Source: Bacteroidales bacterium (GTDB lineage: Bacteria > Bacteroidota > Bacteroidia > Bacteroidales > UBA932). From it: DNA of 56,214 nt. The notes beneath the pieces were generated by a model, which made no database searches, was not told the DNA's origin, and saw only the letters and a program-made list of their open reading frames with translations. The stretch lies in assembly GCA_017529425.1 (NCBI GenBank), contig JAFXNQ010000011.1, positions 1-56,214 of the forward strand. The letters run 5' to 3'. Positions 39,230 to 48,576 of this stretch are shown piece by piece (within the stretch, counting starts at the first letter, position 1; every line of letters starts with the position of its first letter). A program made the translations under genes and the position numbers.

Positions 39230-40717
39230 CTATCTGTATTTGATTACCAATATGTCACCTTTATCTACGACAAACTTCTCCCTGCCGGGCTGATGCTCTG
39301 TAAAAAGGCCGTCGCGATCGATGGTATAGACCATTGAGGCAAACTCCACCTCTGCGGTGAACTTTTCCGTGCAACTGCTGTTCACCAGGACCAGGTAACG
39401 GTTGTCGCCATTCTCTACAAACGATACCAGGGCAGTCTTGTCGGTATCGACAAAAGGAATCTCCGCAGGCATATCGTCACTTATCAAAGGGAGGCAATAA
39501 TAGGGAGTCAGATGGGTAAAACGTACCTTAGGCACTGTCCCTCCGGCAAACACAAACCCGCGGCGGTGCACCTCGGCGTTGAAATCTTTCACCAGGTCAT
39601 AGAGGTATGTATACTTGCCGTCATGGGTAATGGGAGCCACGCACAAAGGCGAATAAGACCGATATACAAAATACTGTACCACAGGAGCGCCGTAAGCCAG
39701 GTCGGTATAAACCTGCAGGCGGAGATTCTCCATAGTGGGGAGCTGGCGGGCAGGCCGCTCGTAATCCATGCCGCAGGAGGCGACAAACAGCCAGACCGGG
39801 ATATTATTCTCTTTGCCAACCTGATAGTTGGCCTCAAGGCAGCGGTACCATTCGTTCATCACGCTGCCGTCTATCAAAACCGGATAGTGGTCGTATGAGA
39901 CGATGTCCATCTTGGTACCCTCGACCATCTTCCTCACATAATCTGTATAATAATCTGTGCCCAGTGCGCGGATGCTTGCGTGGGGATGGAGGTTGATATG
40001 CACGGGAACATTGGGAGCTATAGACTTTATCCAGTCCCTGCGCTGCCTGAGCATGGGTATCAGCTGAAGTCCGGGTTCGTCAAAGATGTGTATCATCATC
40101 AGGTCCGGGTCGTCCTTCAAAAAATCTATAACCTCCGCATGCTGAGGATGGTGGAGGGAATATTTGAGTCCAGCTTTCTTGATGAGGTCCAGCTTGAAGC
40201 GGATAGTGGGGAGCATATCCTCGCCGTCGCGCACGCCGTCGCCGTTCATATCCAGCTTCTCTCCCCCTTCAAGGGTAATCATGGTGAAGCCGGCATCGGC
40301 CACCTTCTGATAATCCTCCTGGGTTGTATTTACCGGGTCAAGGCCTCCAAAGGGGAGCAGATCCACTCTGGGTCGGGTAGCCGCCGTATACGGATCCTTT
40401 ACCAATATGTCCAGATTTATAAACTGCTCTTCCCCGCCGGGGTAGATAACATCCACCATGATATCCGGCTTTGGAGCCGGATCCGGTGCAGTCAATACTA
40501 TGGAGCCGCCGAGGCCACCGTTGGGGATAACCCGGGCACTCCATCCATCACTGCAGCGCAACGCCACCTTACCCTCTGAAGGCAGGGAATACTTTATGGT
40601 GACGCTGTCGCCAGCGCTGACCCCGTAGCGGGCTCTGTCGAACTTGATACTTTCTTTGGCAAACAATCCCGCCGTAGCAAGCAGGAGCGCCAATAATAAA
40701 AATAGCAATTTCCTCAT
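39230..40717 (-). CDS. glycosidase-like TIM-barrel protein, paralogue 2
   Basis: A 495-residue protein from ATG 40717, which fits the cyclase stop at 40719 better than the frame start at 40735. Signal peptide without lipobox (LLATAGLFA-KES). An Ig-like domain (YGVSAGDSVTIKYSLPSEGK, about 20-115) precedes the barrel with HIFDEPG (Asp213), PVHINLHP, IVSYDHYP and the C-terminal GDILVIKYR. Unlike paralogues 3-5 it is not a lipoprotein, so it should be periplasmic or secreted. Confidence 0.65.
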   Translation of the reverse strand: MRKLLFLLLALLLATAGLFAKESIKFDRARYGVSAGDSVTIKYSLPSEGKVALRCSDGWSARVIPNGGLGGSIVLTAPDPAPKPDIMVDVIYPGGEEQFINLDILVKDPYTAATRPRVDLLPFGGLDPVNTTQEDYQKVADAGFTMITLEGGEKLDMNGDGVRDGEDMLPTIRFKLDLIKKAGLKYSLHHPQHAEVIDFLKDDPDLMMIHIFDEPGLQLIPMLRQRRDWIKSIAPNVPVHINLHPHASIRALGTDYYTDYVRKMVEGTKMDIVSYDHYPVLIDGSVMNEWYRCLEANYQVGKENNIPVWLFVASCGMDYERPARQLPTMENLRLQVYTDLAYGAPVVQYFVYRSYSPLCVAPITHDGKYTYLYDLVKDFNAEVHRRGFVFAGGTVPKVRFTHLTPYYCLPLISDDMPAEIPFVDTDKTALVSFVENGDNRYLVLVNSSCTEKFTAEVEFASMVYTIDRDGLFTEHQPGREKFVVDKGDILVIKYR

Positions 40718-40718
40718 C

Positions 40719-41486
40719 TTATTTCTTTTGTTCAAGTGTAATCCTGTACATCCTGGGCCAATACTTGCCTGTCAGGTAGATAGCGCCGGTAGCCTTGTGA
40801 TGGGCAATGCCGTTGAGCACATCCGTGCGGGAAGTGCGCAGCTTCTTGTCAAGCAGGCCGCGGCAGTCTATCACCCCCTCCACCTCTCCGGTAGATGGAT
40901 TGATAATAACGATTTCATCCTTCTGATAGATGTTCGCCCAAATCCTGCCGTCGATATACTCCAGTTCGTTGAGCATATTCACGCTCTTTCCGTTGCGGCG
41001 CACCGTGACGCTTCTTACAGTGGTGAAGGTCTTGGGGTTGACAAAATAGAGCTGGGCGCTGCCGTCGCTCATGATAAGCTGATTGCCATCGGTGGTAAGT
41101 CCCCACCCCTGACGCTTGTATTTCATCTGCCCCGTCATGGTAAAGGTCTTTTTGTCAAATACCATGCAGACTCCCTCCAGCCAGGTGAGGACGTATATAT
41201 CGTCACCTATGTTGCAACTCCCCTCAGCAAAGACCCTTTTGTCCATATGTACCCCATGAACCTGCACTCCGGTGGCGATGTCGACCATGGCCAGACGCGA
41301 CTCTCCGTACTGACCGGCTGATTCATACAATGTGTCGCCGTCAAAAAATAATCCCTGGGTATAAGAAAGGGTGTCATGAGGGTACTCCTGCTCCACCTTT
41401 ACCGTATAACGGGTGATTGTCTGCGAAGGGGCGCACGCCGCCACCATTACCACCGCCGGCAGAAGTAAGGAGATCAGACGCTTCAT
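40719..41486 (-). CDS. glutaminyl-peptide cyclotransferase (glutaminyl cyclase)
   Basis: A 255-residue lipoprotein (MVAACAPSQ, lipid at Cys18) with a five-bladed beta-propeller of the plant/bacterial QC type. Signatures are YPHDTLSYTQGLFFDGDTLYESAGQYGES, given here in outline only, then LTWLEGVCMVFD, GWGLTTDGNQLIMSDGS and LNELEYIDGRIWANIYQKDE. It converts N-terminal Gln to pyroglutamate on exported proteins. Bacteroidetes export many proteins with Gln right after the signal cleavage site, several of them in this window. Operon position suggests it modifies its neighbours. Confidence 0.88.
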   Translation of the reverse strand: MKRLISLLLPAVVMVAACAPSQTITRYTVKVEQEYPHDTLSYTQGLFFDGDTLYESAGQYGESRLAMVDIATGVQVHGVHMDKRVFAEGSCNIGDDIYVLTWLEGVCMVFDKKTFTMTGQMKYKRQGWGLTTDGNQLIMSDGSAQLYFVNPKTFTTVRSVTVRRNGKSVNMLNELEYIDGRIWANIYQKDEIVIINPSTGEVEGVIDCRGLLDKKLRTSRTDVLNGIAHHKATGAIYLTGKYWPRMYRITLEQKK

Positions 41487-41495
41487 GTTCAGACA

Positions 41496-43112
41496 CTATC
41501 TGTATTTGAATACCAGCATATCGCCGCCTTCCAGGTCGAACCTGGATACCCCGGGCTGCAACTCTGTAAAGTTGCCGTCGTGGTCAATCACATACACCAC
41601 ATCGCTGAGGTCTATTGCAACCTGCTGGGTCCAATTCCACAGACTGTTAACCACAACCATATATTCGTTACCCCTGTTCTCCACAAAAGAGACTACGGCT
41701 TCACGGCTTGTGAAGAGACTGTTGATCTGGGGAGGCAGGTCTTTTACGCTCAGGCTTTCGTTCCACGCATCGAGAACCTGTGTCTTGCGGACAGCCTTGA
41801 CATCGCTGCCGGCAAATACATAGCCAAGGTTGTGCATCTCTGTACAATATGCCTTGAGGACATCATATGCAGCCGTGTACTTGGCAACGTCCCAGCGCTT
41901 GGTTCCGTCGGGATTGTACTCCCATGTCTGCAGCGGGGCCAAATCGGTGCCGGATGTGCTGCGGTACACGAAGAACTGGTTTACCTGCGCACCGTACGCA
42001 AGGTTGGTGTTGCACTGCAGGCGGAGAGTTTCCAAGGTGGGATCCACCCTGTTCCATTCCCGGCAGCTGCAGGCGAAAGCCCAGAAAGGGATGTCGTGGC
42101 GCAATGCACTCTGCCTGACGGCCGCCAGTGACCTGGGCCAGGAGGGATCGATATACCCTTGATACACAGGATACTGGTCAAAAGTGATTAACTGGAGATT
42201 GCACTCTGAGACAAAAGTCTCCACATATTCGAAGTAGTCCTCTACGCCAAGTGAACTCTTGGATGCGCTGGAAGGGTGAAGATTAACATATACAGGATGC
42301 CCGGGGTTGGGATCGAGAGACTCGATAGCATCTTTCTCATACTTGATCTGGGCAATGTTTTCGGTAGAAGGTTCGTCATATATCTGATAGCCGGCAAGGG
42401 CGGGATATGTCTTGGCCTTGGCAATGGTCTGCTCCAGGCGTGCGTGATTGCCGCGGTAATAATCGCCTGCGGAGCCGTTTACGAACAAGACACCCTTTAT
42501 ACCATATTTTTCCGCAAGGGTAAGCTGCGTCTCCCAGTTGTTGACCTCCTCGATAGTAATCATATTCATACCGCATTCCGCCAGCTTCTGGAAATGATAA
42601 TCGATAGCAAGCCTTGTATCCAGACAATAATATGCCAGCGCACCCACGGTCGTGCGGGTTGCATCGGTATAAGGGTCACGCACCAAAAGCGGCAGAATAA
42701 CAGCGGCCTCAAGCCCGTCCTCTGTGACTGCCGTGGCAACCAGTTCCACGGGAGAAGCAGGGTCCGGAGCGGTAACCTCTATTGTACCTTCTGCCGGACC
42801 CGAGGCCTTGACAACAGCCTTCCAGCCACCCTTGACGGAAACTGTAACAGTAGCGGCCTGCTGCAGTGTATAGGGGATGGAAACGGTGCTGCCGGCATCT
42901 ACTCCATACCTGGTCTTGTCAAAAGCAAAGAAGAAAGGCAGATCGTCCGGAACATCTTCTACCGACGAAGCGGGCACTCCGGGCAAATCCCCTTTCTGCA
43001 GCGATTCAAGTTCTTCCTGAAGTTGCTCTACCTTGAGTTTGTCTTCTTTGTTGCACGAAGCGGCGATAAAAATGGCCGCAAAAATCATAAGTATGTTAAT
43101 TGTCCTTTTCAT
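41496..43112 (-). CDS. glycosidase-like lipoprotein, paralogue 3
   Basis: A 538-residue lipoprotein (FIAASCNKED). A short coiled coil (LKVEQLQEELESLQKG) and an Ig/BACON-like domain (YGVDAGSTVSIPYTLQQAAT, about 75-160) are followed by the barrel with YQIYDEPS (Asp246), PVYVNLHP, ITFDQYP and FWAFACSCREW. The C-terminal sandwich ends in GDMLVFKYR. HIC before DEP is replaced by IY, and the barrel carries more substitutions than in paralogues 4 and 5, so the substrate may differ. Confidence 0.65.
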   Translation of the reverse strand: MKRTINILMIFAAIFIAASCNKEDKLKVEQLQEELESLQKGDLPGVPASSVEDVPDDLPFFFAFDKTRYGVDAGSTVSIPYTLQQAATVTVSVKGGWKAVVKASGPAEGTIEVTAPDPASPVELVATAVTEDGLEAAVILPLLVRDPYTDATRTTVGALAYYCLDTRLAIDYHFQKLAECGMNMITIEEVNNWETQLTLAEKYGIKGVLFVNGSAGDYYRGNHARLEQTIAKAKTYPALAGYQIYDEPSTENIAQIKYEKDAIESLDPNPGHPVYVNLHPSSASKSSLGVEDYFEYVETFVSECNLQLITFDQYPVYQGYIDPSWPRSLAAVRQSALRHDIPFWAFACSCREWNRVDPTLETLRLQCNTNLAYGAQVNQFFVYRSTSGTDLAPLQTWEYNPDGTKRWDVAKYTAAYDVLKAYCTEMHNLGYVFAGSDVKAVRKTQVLDAWNESLSVKDLPPQINSLFTSREAVVSFVENRGNEYMVVVNSLWNWTQQVAIDLSDVVYVIDHDGNFTELQPGVSRFDLEGGDMLVFKYR

Positions 43113-43115
43113 ATC

Positions 43116-44711
43116 CTATCTGTATTTAATCACAACCATATCGCCCATAGGGAGCGAAATATGGGTTATACCAGCATCAAGTTCCTGGAACTGGCCGTCA
43201 CTGCCAATCAAGTATGCCGGCTCATTGAGTTCTATGGCAATTACCTGATCTATAGGCCAATAATTGTTCACAACCGCCATATACCTATCCCCGCCGTTCT
43301 CAACAAAAGAAACCGTTGCGGAAGAAGAGACCCACATACTCTTTATCTCCGGAGGGAAATCGAGTATAGAGAGGGCGTTTTCATGTGATTCTGCATTACC
43401 GAGCTGGCGGATCTTTATAACGTTGCAACCTTTGAACACAAACGCCCTTTTCTGCATTGTGAGATTGGCCGTCTTGAGGTCGTCATAAGCCTGTGTCCAT
43501 GTGCCGTCGCGCATAATGGGGGCATAACTGGTACCACCGTAATCTTGGATGGTAAAGTACTGTACCATCTGGGCGCCGTATGCAAGATTGGTATACACCT
43601 GCAACAGAATATTCGCCACGTTAGGTTTTGCACGATGTAACAGCACTGCCTCCTTGTCTATCCAGCAACTCGCGGCAAATGTCCACAACGGCATTCCGTA
43701 TCTTTTGGCCGCAGATGCTACGGTAGAAAGACACATATGCCAGTCACTCTGGGTTAACCCACCCTCCAATACCGGATAAATATCGAAAGAGAGCTGCTTG
43801 AGATGCATCATTGAGGCGAATATCTCTACGTATTCTTCATATGTGCTCGCACCCATTCCCTCGGACGATCCGTTGGGGCGCAGGTTTACATATACCGGAT
43901 GACCGGGGTCAAGCTGCATCATCCTGTCTTCAATGGCCATCAACGCGAAAACCTCGTTCACGGAGGGTTCGTCACAGATGTGATATCCATAGAGCTCGGG
44001 GCGGTCCTTCAGGCTGTCGATGAGGTCTTTCAATCTCTTCAGACTCTCCTCACTCATAGAATCATACCAGCTTCCGGTAGCCCATCCAATTATTGCCAGC
44101 ACCTTGATACCTACCGCCCGGGCCAGATCCATCTGGTGTAGATAATCCTCCTCGTCGGTCTCAACAGTCACCATCGTGATGCCTGCATCGGCAAGCTTCT
44201 GATAGTTCTCCAGAGTCGCATTCCACGGCTTGAAGCTATAATAACCCATAGCATCGATCTTTGGCCTGGTTGCATCGCTGTAGGGGTCGCGTACCATCAC
44301 CGGCAGGGTTGCGGCAGTATGGCGGCCTGTAACGGAGGTCGCTGTAACGACCACCTCGCTGAATCTGACGGGGTCCGGGACTGTGATGGTTATAGAACCT
44401 TCTGCGCCGCCGGTAGCAGTGGCACTCCATCCACCTTTTGCGGTTACCTCGACAGTGGACTCCTCCGGCAGTGTATAGTTTATGGTGACGCTGCTGCCGG
44501 CATCCACACCGTACAGCTCCTTGTCAAAGGTAAAACGATACTCACCGGGGACCGGCTCCACAGACGGATCCGGCACCGTCGGTACCACCTGGCTTTGCAG
44601 GGAATCAAACTCGCCCTGTAACCGCTCCAGACGCAACTTATCCTCTTTATTGCAGGATGCTGCAGCGATCAGGAACGCGGCAAGTATGATAAAAGTCCGT
44701 CTCACTTCCAT
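43116..44711 (-). CDS. glycosidase-like lipoprotein, paralogue 4
   Basis: A 531-residue lipoprotein (IAAASCNKED) with coiled coil (LRLERLQGEFDSLQSQ), Ig-like domain (YGVDAGSSVTINYTLPEE), barrel with HICDEPS (Asp247), PVYVNLRP, LSFDIYP, FAASCWIDKE, and a sandwich ending GDMVVIKYR. The linker VMVRDPYSDATRPK is almost identical to that of paralogue 5, its immediate neighbour, indicating a recent tandem duplication. Stop and next start are separated by 3 nt. Confidence 0.65.
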   Translation of the reverse strand: MEVRRTFIILAAFLIAAASCNKEDKLRLERLQGEFDSLQSQVVPTVPDPSVEPVPGEYRFTFDKELYGVDAGSSVTINYTLPEESTVEVTAKGGWSATATGGAEGSITITVPDPVRFSEVVVTATSVTGRHTAATLPVMVRDPYSDATRPKIDAMGYYSFKPWNATLENYQKLADAGITMVTVETDEEDYLHQMDLARAVGIKVLAIIGWATGSWYDSMSEESLKRLKDLIDSLKDRPELYGYHICDEPSVNEVFALMAIEDRMMQLDPGHPVYVNLRPNGSSEGMGASTYEEYVEIFASMMHLKQLSFDIYPVLEGGLTQSDWHMCLSTVASAAKRYGMPLWTFAASCWIDKEAVLLHRAKPNVANILLQVYTNLAYGAQMVQYFTIQDYGGTSYAPIMRDGTWTQAYDDLKTANLTMQKRAFVFKGCNVIKIRQLGNAESHENALSILDFPPEIKSMWVSSSATVSFVENGGDRYMAVVNNYWPIDQVIAIELNEPAYLIGSDGQFQELDAGITHISLPMGDMVVIKYR

Positions 44712-46325
44712 TTATTTTACTTTTATGACCATCAGGTCACCTTCGTCTATCGTGAATTCACCGCTGCCGGGCTGCTGCGGGGCAAAAGAGCCGTCACGCT
44801 CTATGGTGTAAACCATCTCGTTGAAGGTTACCTGAGCGGAAATCTTGGACGTATAGCTCTGATTTATTATTGCGATGTACTCGTTGCCACCGTTTTCCAG
44901 GAACGACACCATAGCTGTGTCGCTGGTCTCAAGAGATGCAATCTGCCCGGGGAGGTCGGCGGTGGAGAGGCTCATACTCTCTGACGCCGGAGTCTGGCTG
45001 AACCGGATCCTGCTGACATTGCAGCCGTTGAACACATAGCCGCGCTTCTGGATCTGCAGGCATACATCCTTGAGATAATCGTACGCTTCTGTCCATTCGC
45101 CATTGTGCATAATGGGAGCCAATGTGGTGCCGCCGTATTGCTGGATGGTGAAAAACTGCACCAGCTGGGCGCCGTAAGCCATATCTGTATATGCCTGGAG
45201 ACGGAGGTTCTCAACCGAAGGACGTCCGCGGTGTATGACTCCACTCTCGTTATTAATCCAACAGCTGGCGGCAAAAGCCCAGAAGGGTATGCCGTACTGG
45301 CGGGAGACATCGGCTACGGTACGCAGGCACCTGTGCCAGTTCGCCATATAGGTACCGTCTTCAAGGATAGGATACATATCAAACGATATGAACTTTACAC
45401 CGCAGTCGCGGGCATAAGCCTCAATATATTCACGATATGTGTCTGTACCAAGGGAGTATTTTGAACCTTCAGGATTCAGGTTGATATATACCGGATGGTC
45501 GGGGTCCAGCGATTCAATTTTCTCCCGGATCCTCTTCAGACGCTTTATGTCACTGTCACTGGCGCTGGGCTCGTCGCATATATGGTATCCCAGCAGACCC
45601 GGCTGCCTCTTGAGATAGCCGACCAGTTGGTCCAGATAAGTGTAATGCTCCGGGTCTGAGGCCCAGCCGCTACCGGCGAAACCTATGATTGCAAGGGATT
45701 TCATCCCCGCTTTCCAAGCCATTTCAATCTGACTCCGATAGTCGTAGTCGCCGCATTCTACGGTGACAGACGTAAGCCCAGCTTCTGAGAGTTTATTGAA
45801 GTTGTCCTGGTTTGCCCATTGGGGCTTAAAACTATAATAGCCCAAAAGATTGGCTTTTGGACGGGTTGCATCGCTATACGGGTCACGTACCATCACGGGA
45901 ACCATTGCAACTGCCTTCTTGCCGCTCTCTGTGGTGGCTGAAACCACGATATCGCAAGGAGAGGCAGGATCGGGTGCGAAAATGACGATCTCACCCTCAG
46001 TATCGCCGGTGGCATTAACCCTGGCGCTCCACCCCTCACCTGCGTTTACACTGACAGTGACGCTGGATGGTTCGGGAAGAGAATACCCGACAATCACGCT
46101 GCCGCCCGCATCAACACCATATTTGGATTCTTTGAAGGAAAACGAGTAATCAGTTACCGTCTCGACGGCGGGCGTCACGGCAGAGGGTACCCCTATGTCT
46201 TCTACCCCGCTCTCCAACTCCGCCATCGAGCGCTTCAGCTCCTCTATCTGCCGTTGAGCCTCCTTGTCGCAGGAAACTGCCAGCAGAGCGAGGACTGTAA
46301 ACAATAATATGGACAATCTTCTCAT
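44712..46325 (-). CDS. glycosidase-like lipoprotein, paralogue 5
   Basis: A 537-residue lipoprotein (LLAVSCDKEA). Domain order is coiled coil (RQIEELKRSMAELES), Ig-like domain (YGVDAGGSVIVGYSLPEP), TIM barrel with HICDEPS (Asp251), PVYINLNP, ISFDMYP, FWAFAASCWINNE and GAQLVQFFTIQQYGGTT, then the beta-sandwich to GDLMVIKVK. Clan-A glycosidases place an acid/base Glu after strand 4; the Glu of DEP is the obvious candidate. Its ATG overlaps the stop of the upstream gene by one base. Confidence 0.65.
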   Translation of the reverse strand: MRRLSILLFTVLALLAVSCDKEAQRQIEELKRSMAELESGVEDIGVPSAVTPAVETVTDYSFSFKESKYGVDAGGSVIVGYSLPEPSSVTVSVNAGEGWSARVNATGDTEGEIVIFAPDPASPCDIVVSATTESGKKAVAMVPVMVRDPYSDATRPKANLLGYYSFKPQWANQDNFNKLSEAGLTSVTVECGDYDYRSQIEMAWKAGMKSLAIIGFAGSGWASDPEHYTYLDQLVGYLKRQPGLLGYHICDEPSASDSDIKRLKRIREKIESLDPDHPVYINLNPEGSKYSLGTDTYREYIEAYARDCGVKFISFDMYPILEDGTYMANWHRCLRTVADVSRQYGIPFWAFAASCWINNESGVIHRGRPSVENLRLQAYTDMAYGAQLVQFFTIQQYGGTTLAPIMHNGEWTEAYDYLKDVCLQIQKRGYVFNGCNVSRIRFSQTPASESMSLSTADLPGQIASLETSDTAMVSFLENGGNEYIAIINQSYTSKISAQVTFNEMVYTIERDGSFAPQQPGSGEFTIDEGDLMVIKVK

Positions 46326-48454
46326 TATTCAGTAACCTGCTTTACACATCTTACAGGAATAACCCGGGAACGGATATCTCCCTGATACCAGTACATAGCG
46401 CGGGAGTCCTTGTTGACAAGGGTCTGTGAGCCGCCGGCAATCTCTGAACCATTGACACCATAACGTGCGACACAAGAGTTCCACAGGACCAGTTCATAAC
46501 CGGCAGAGGTCTGAGACTCATAGAGCCTCCCGGCAAACGGATAATAACTGGTCTGCCCATACTCACCCCTGACCACCAGACCGGTCTCGGTGAACTGCGT
46601 GCGGGACTCGTCTTCAAAAATCATAAATGTGTTTGCAGGGGGAACCATATAACCCACCGGACAAGGGTCGTAAATACTCTTCTTCAAATCCTTGAGCATA
46701 CGGTTTTTGCCGTAATCGGGGTTGCCCCAGAGATAAATGTTGAGGGTTTTGTACCAGTTACCCTCGGTGTTACCATCCTGACTGTAGGGACGTTCCGGAT
46801 ATCTTATTCCGAAAGTATAGGAGTGAGCACTGTTCCTGGGCATATTTCTCAAAACCGTCGCCGCCTCAAACGGGTCCTTCCGGCCCCACTGATAATACAG
46901 GCCATAGGTAGCCTCCCCGTCTTCAGGGTTTGCGCTGGTTGCGCCAAGGTTACGGTCCAAAGTAGTAAACTGCAGCATATCGGGATTTGTATGGGTACGA
47001 TCCGCAGGGACATCGGTACACCAGATATGCCAGCTCCAGATGGAAAAGTCACGGGCGTTCTTGACTGCAATTAATGCATTACCCTTGTTGCCGGTAGCAG
47101 TAAAAGATATCTTTCCATTCTCCATCTTGACATCTGTTATGACATCGCCGGAGTTCCAGACAACACTAACTTTCTCCGGCTCCAAAATGGTAGATGCAGG
47201 GAAATCTTCATTGGGAGCGGCAGTGCTGGGTAAGATTCCGCTGTCGCCACAGCCCATCACAGTTGCGTCAAACCAGTATTCACCAGGCTTGGACACGATA
47301 TAGCAGTTGGCAGTACCGTTTGCACTGAGATTCTCACCGTTTGCCACGGTTACACCGTCCTGCCAGATATAAACGATCCGCTCATATACACCGGCTGTGA
47401 ATGTCACTTTGGCGCAGCGCATTTCAACCGCATCGTTGGCAACCGCAGAAAAGGATACCTTGTCTTCACGGACAGCCTTGGTTGAAGTTCTCTCAAGCCA
47501 CCCTTCGCCACCCTCGATGGCAACATCATAGCTCTCCTGGTTGGTGAACAACGATACAGCCACGGTACCTCCGGCAGCAGGCACGTTGTATGCTTCCCAC
47601 GCGGGATACATCACCGGGAAAGCCTCGTCTATCTTCATCTGCGCAAAATTGATGTCGGTAGTAACCATATTGCCGATGCCGTCACAGAAGAACAGACGTG
47701 CCGTTGCTTCTGCAGAGGGTGCGGGAGCGGTAAAGGCCACGCTGCCCTTGACTGCGTTCTCCCAAACGGTATGCGCACTCCACCCTTCTGCCAGCAGAGG
47801 GGTCACGGTATATTCACCGGTCTTGCCGTCGATATAGAAATCTACGGTTGCCTTTCCGGTGGTGGCCATCGGAGTGCCGTCTCCGCTAATCATCACTGTA
47901 AGCACCTTCTCCTTGGGGAATTCCACAACGGTGTTACCCAGGAAGGTAACGGTAATGTATGAGGCATTCTCCTCCACCTTTTCCACCACACTCCTGGCAG
48001 AAGCTGCAATGGGCTTCCAGCTCTTCTTGCCGTCGGTACTCATCTCAATCTGGCCGTCGGTGATGCGGAACTCGGGGGCGACGGTGATGACAGCCTTATC
48101 TCCCGAAGCATTTGTGAGCGGGGTGCCGTCCAGCGTCCAGAAGAAATTCCCGTCTTCATAGCCCACTGATATCCCGGCCGTCTGGTTAATCACATTAACC
48201 ACACCGTTGGTCTTGAACTCAAAGTCATAACCCTTGGCGGACTGCTTTGCGGACATAATGGGATCGCCTGCCTGACCTATCACCAACAGGTCCCTGAGAG
48301 CTCCAAGGGAGTTAGTTATTGTCTCAAGGTCAGAGATATTGCTGTTCAGCTTGTCTATCTGACCCTGGAGATCATCTATCTGCTTTTTGTAATCTACGCA
48401 CGAAACTGCAAAGAGCGTGCACACCATCAAAATAGAGAGAACTATTCTTTTCAT
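46325..48454 (-). CDS. DUF4988/BACON/major-paralogous-domain lipoprotein, copy 1
   Basis: A 709-residue lipoprotein from ATG 48454 (a frame start at 48475 would add seven residues before the signal). Lipobox FAVSC; coiled coil QIDDLQGQIDKLNSNISDLE; a DUF4988-like region (DPIMSAKQSAKGYDFEFKTN ... WTLDGTPLTN); an Ig-like domain; a BACON-like domain (YNVPAAGGTVAVSLFTNQES ... IVYIWQDG); and the FISUMP-type domain (SWHIWCTDVPAD ... LDRNLGAT ... YYQWGRKDPF ... PVRCVKQVTE). It opens the nine-gene operon. The layout suggests a surface binding protein. Confidence 0.78.
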   Translation of the reverse strand: MKRIVLSILMVCTLFAVSCVDYKKQIDDLQGQIDKLNSNISDLETITNSLGALRDLLVIGQAGDPIMSAKQSAKGYDFEFKTNGVVNVINQTAGISVGYEDGNFFWTLDGTPLTNASGDKAVITVAPEFRITDGQIEMSTDGKKSWKPIAASARSVVEKVEENASYITVTFLGNTVVEFPKEKVLTVMISGDGTPMATTGKATVDFYIDGKTGEYTVTPLLAEGWSAHTVWENAVKGSVAFTAPAPSAEATARLFFCDGIGNMVTTDINFAQMKIDEAFPVMYPAWEAYNVPAAGGTVAVSLFTNQESYDVAIEGGEGWLERTSTKAVREDKVSFSAVANDAVEMRCAKVTFTAGVYERIVYIWQDGVTVANGENLSANGTANCYIVSKPGEYWFDATVMGCGDSGILPSTAAPNEDFPASTILEPEKVSVVWNSGDVITDVKMENGKISFTATGNKGNALIAVKNARDFSIWSWHIWCTDVPADRTHTNPDMLQFTTLDRNLGATSANPEDGEATYGLYYQWGRKDPFEAATVLRNMPRNSAHSYTFGIRYPERPYSQDGNTEGNWYKTLNIYLWGNPDYGKNRMLKDLKKSIYDPCPVGYMVPPANTFMIFEDESRTQFTETGLVVRGEYGQTSYYPFAGRLYESQTSAGYELVLWNSCVARYGVNGSEIAGGSQTLVNKDSRAMYWYQGDIRSRVIPVRCVKQVTE

Positions 48455-48479
48455 ATCGTTTATAAGGACTTTCAAGCGG

Positions 48480-48509
48480 CTAAGATACCACTTTTAGATT
48501 AAATACAAA
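48480..48509 (-). promoter_or_regulatory. promoter of the exported-protein operon
   Basis: On the minus strand TTTG (48509-48506), 18 nt, TATCTTAG (48487-48480). The -7 element has one mismatch to TAnnTTTG. It lies 26 nt before the start codon at 48454. No other promoter is seen inside the operon, where genes are at most 12 nt apart or overlap. Confidence 0.55.
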
Positions 48510-48576
48510 ACTTACCATTTTCTCACTAATTGAATAAAATGCTTACTTTTACACAGAATTTGAAAAATAATCTTCC

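Noticed and set aside
42276-43388. 370-codon + strand frame across the junction of two glycosidase-like genes
   Set aside because: It is antisense to two clearly coding genes and spans their intergenic start/stop, which no real gene would do here.
36193-48475. Classic polysaccharide utilisation locus
   Set aside because: No SusC-like or SusD-like gene, and no hybrid two-component or ECF sigma/anti-sigma regulator, lies next to the operon, so the PUL label is not supported.
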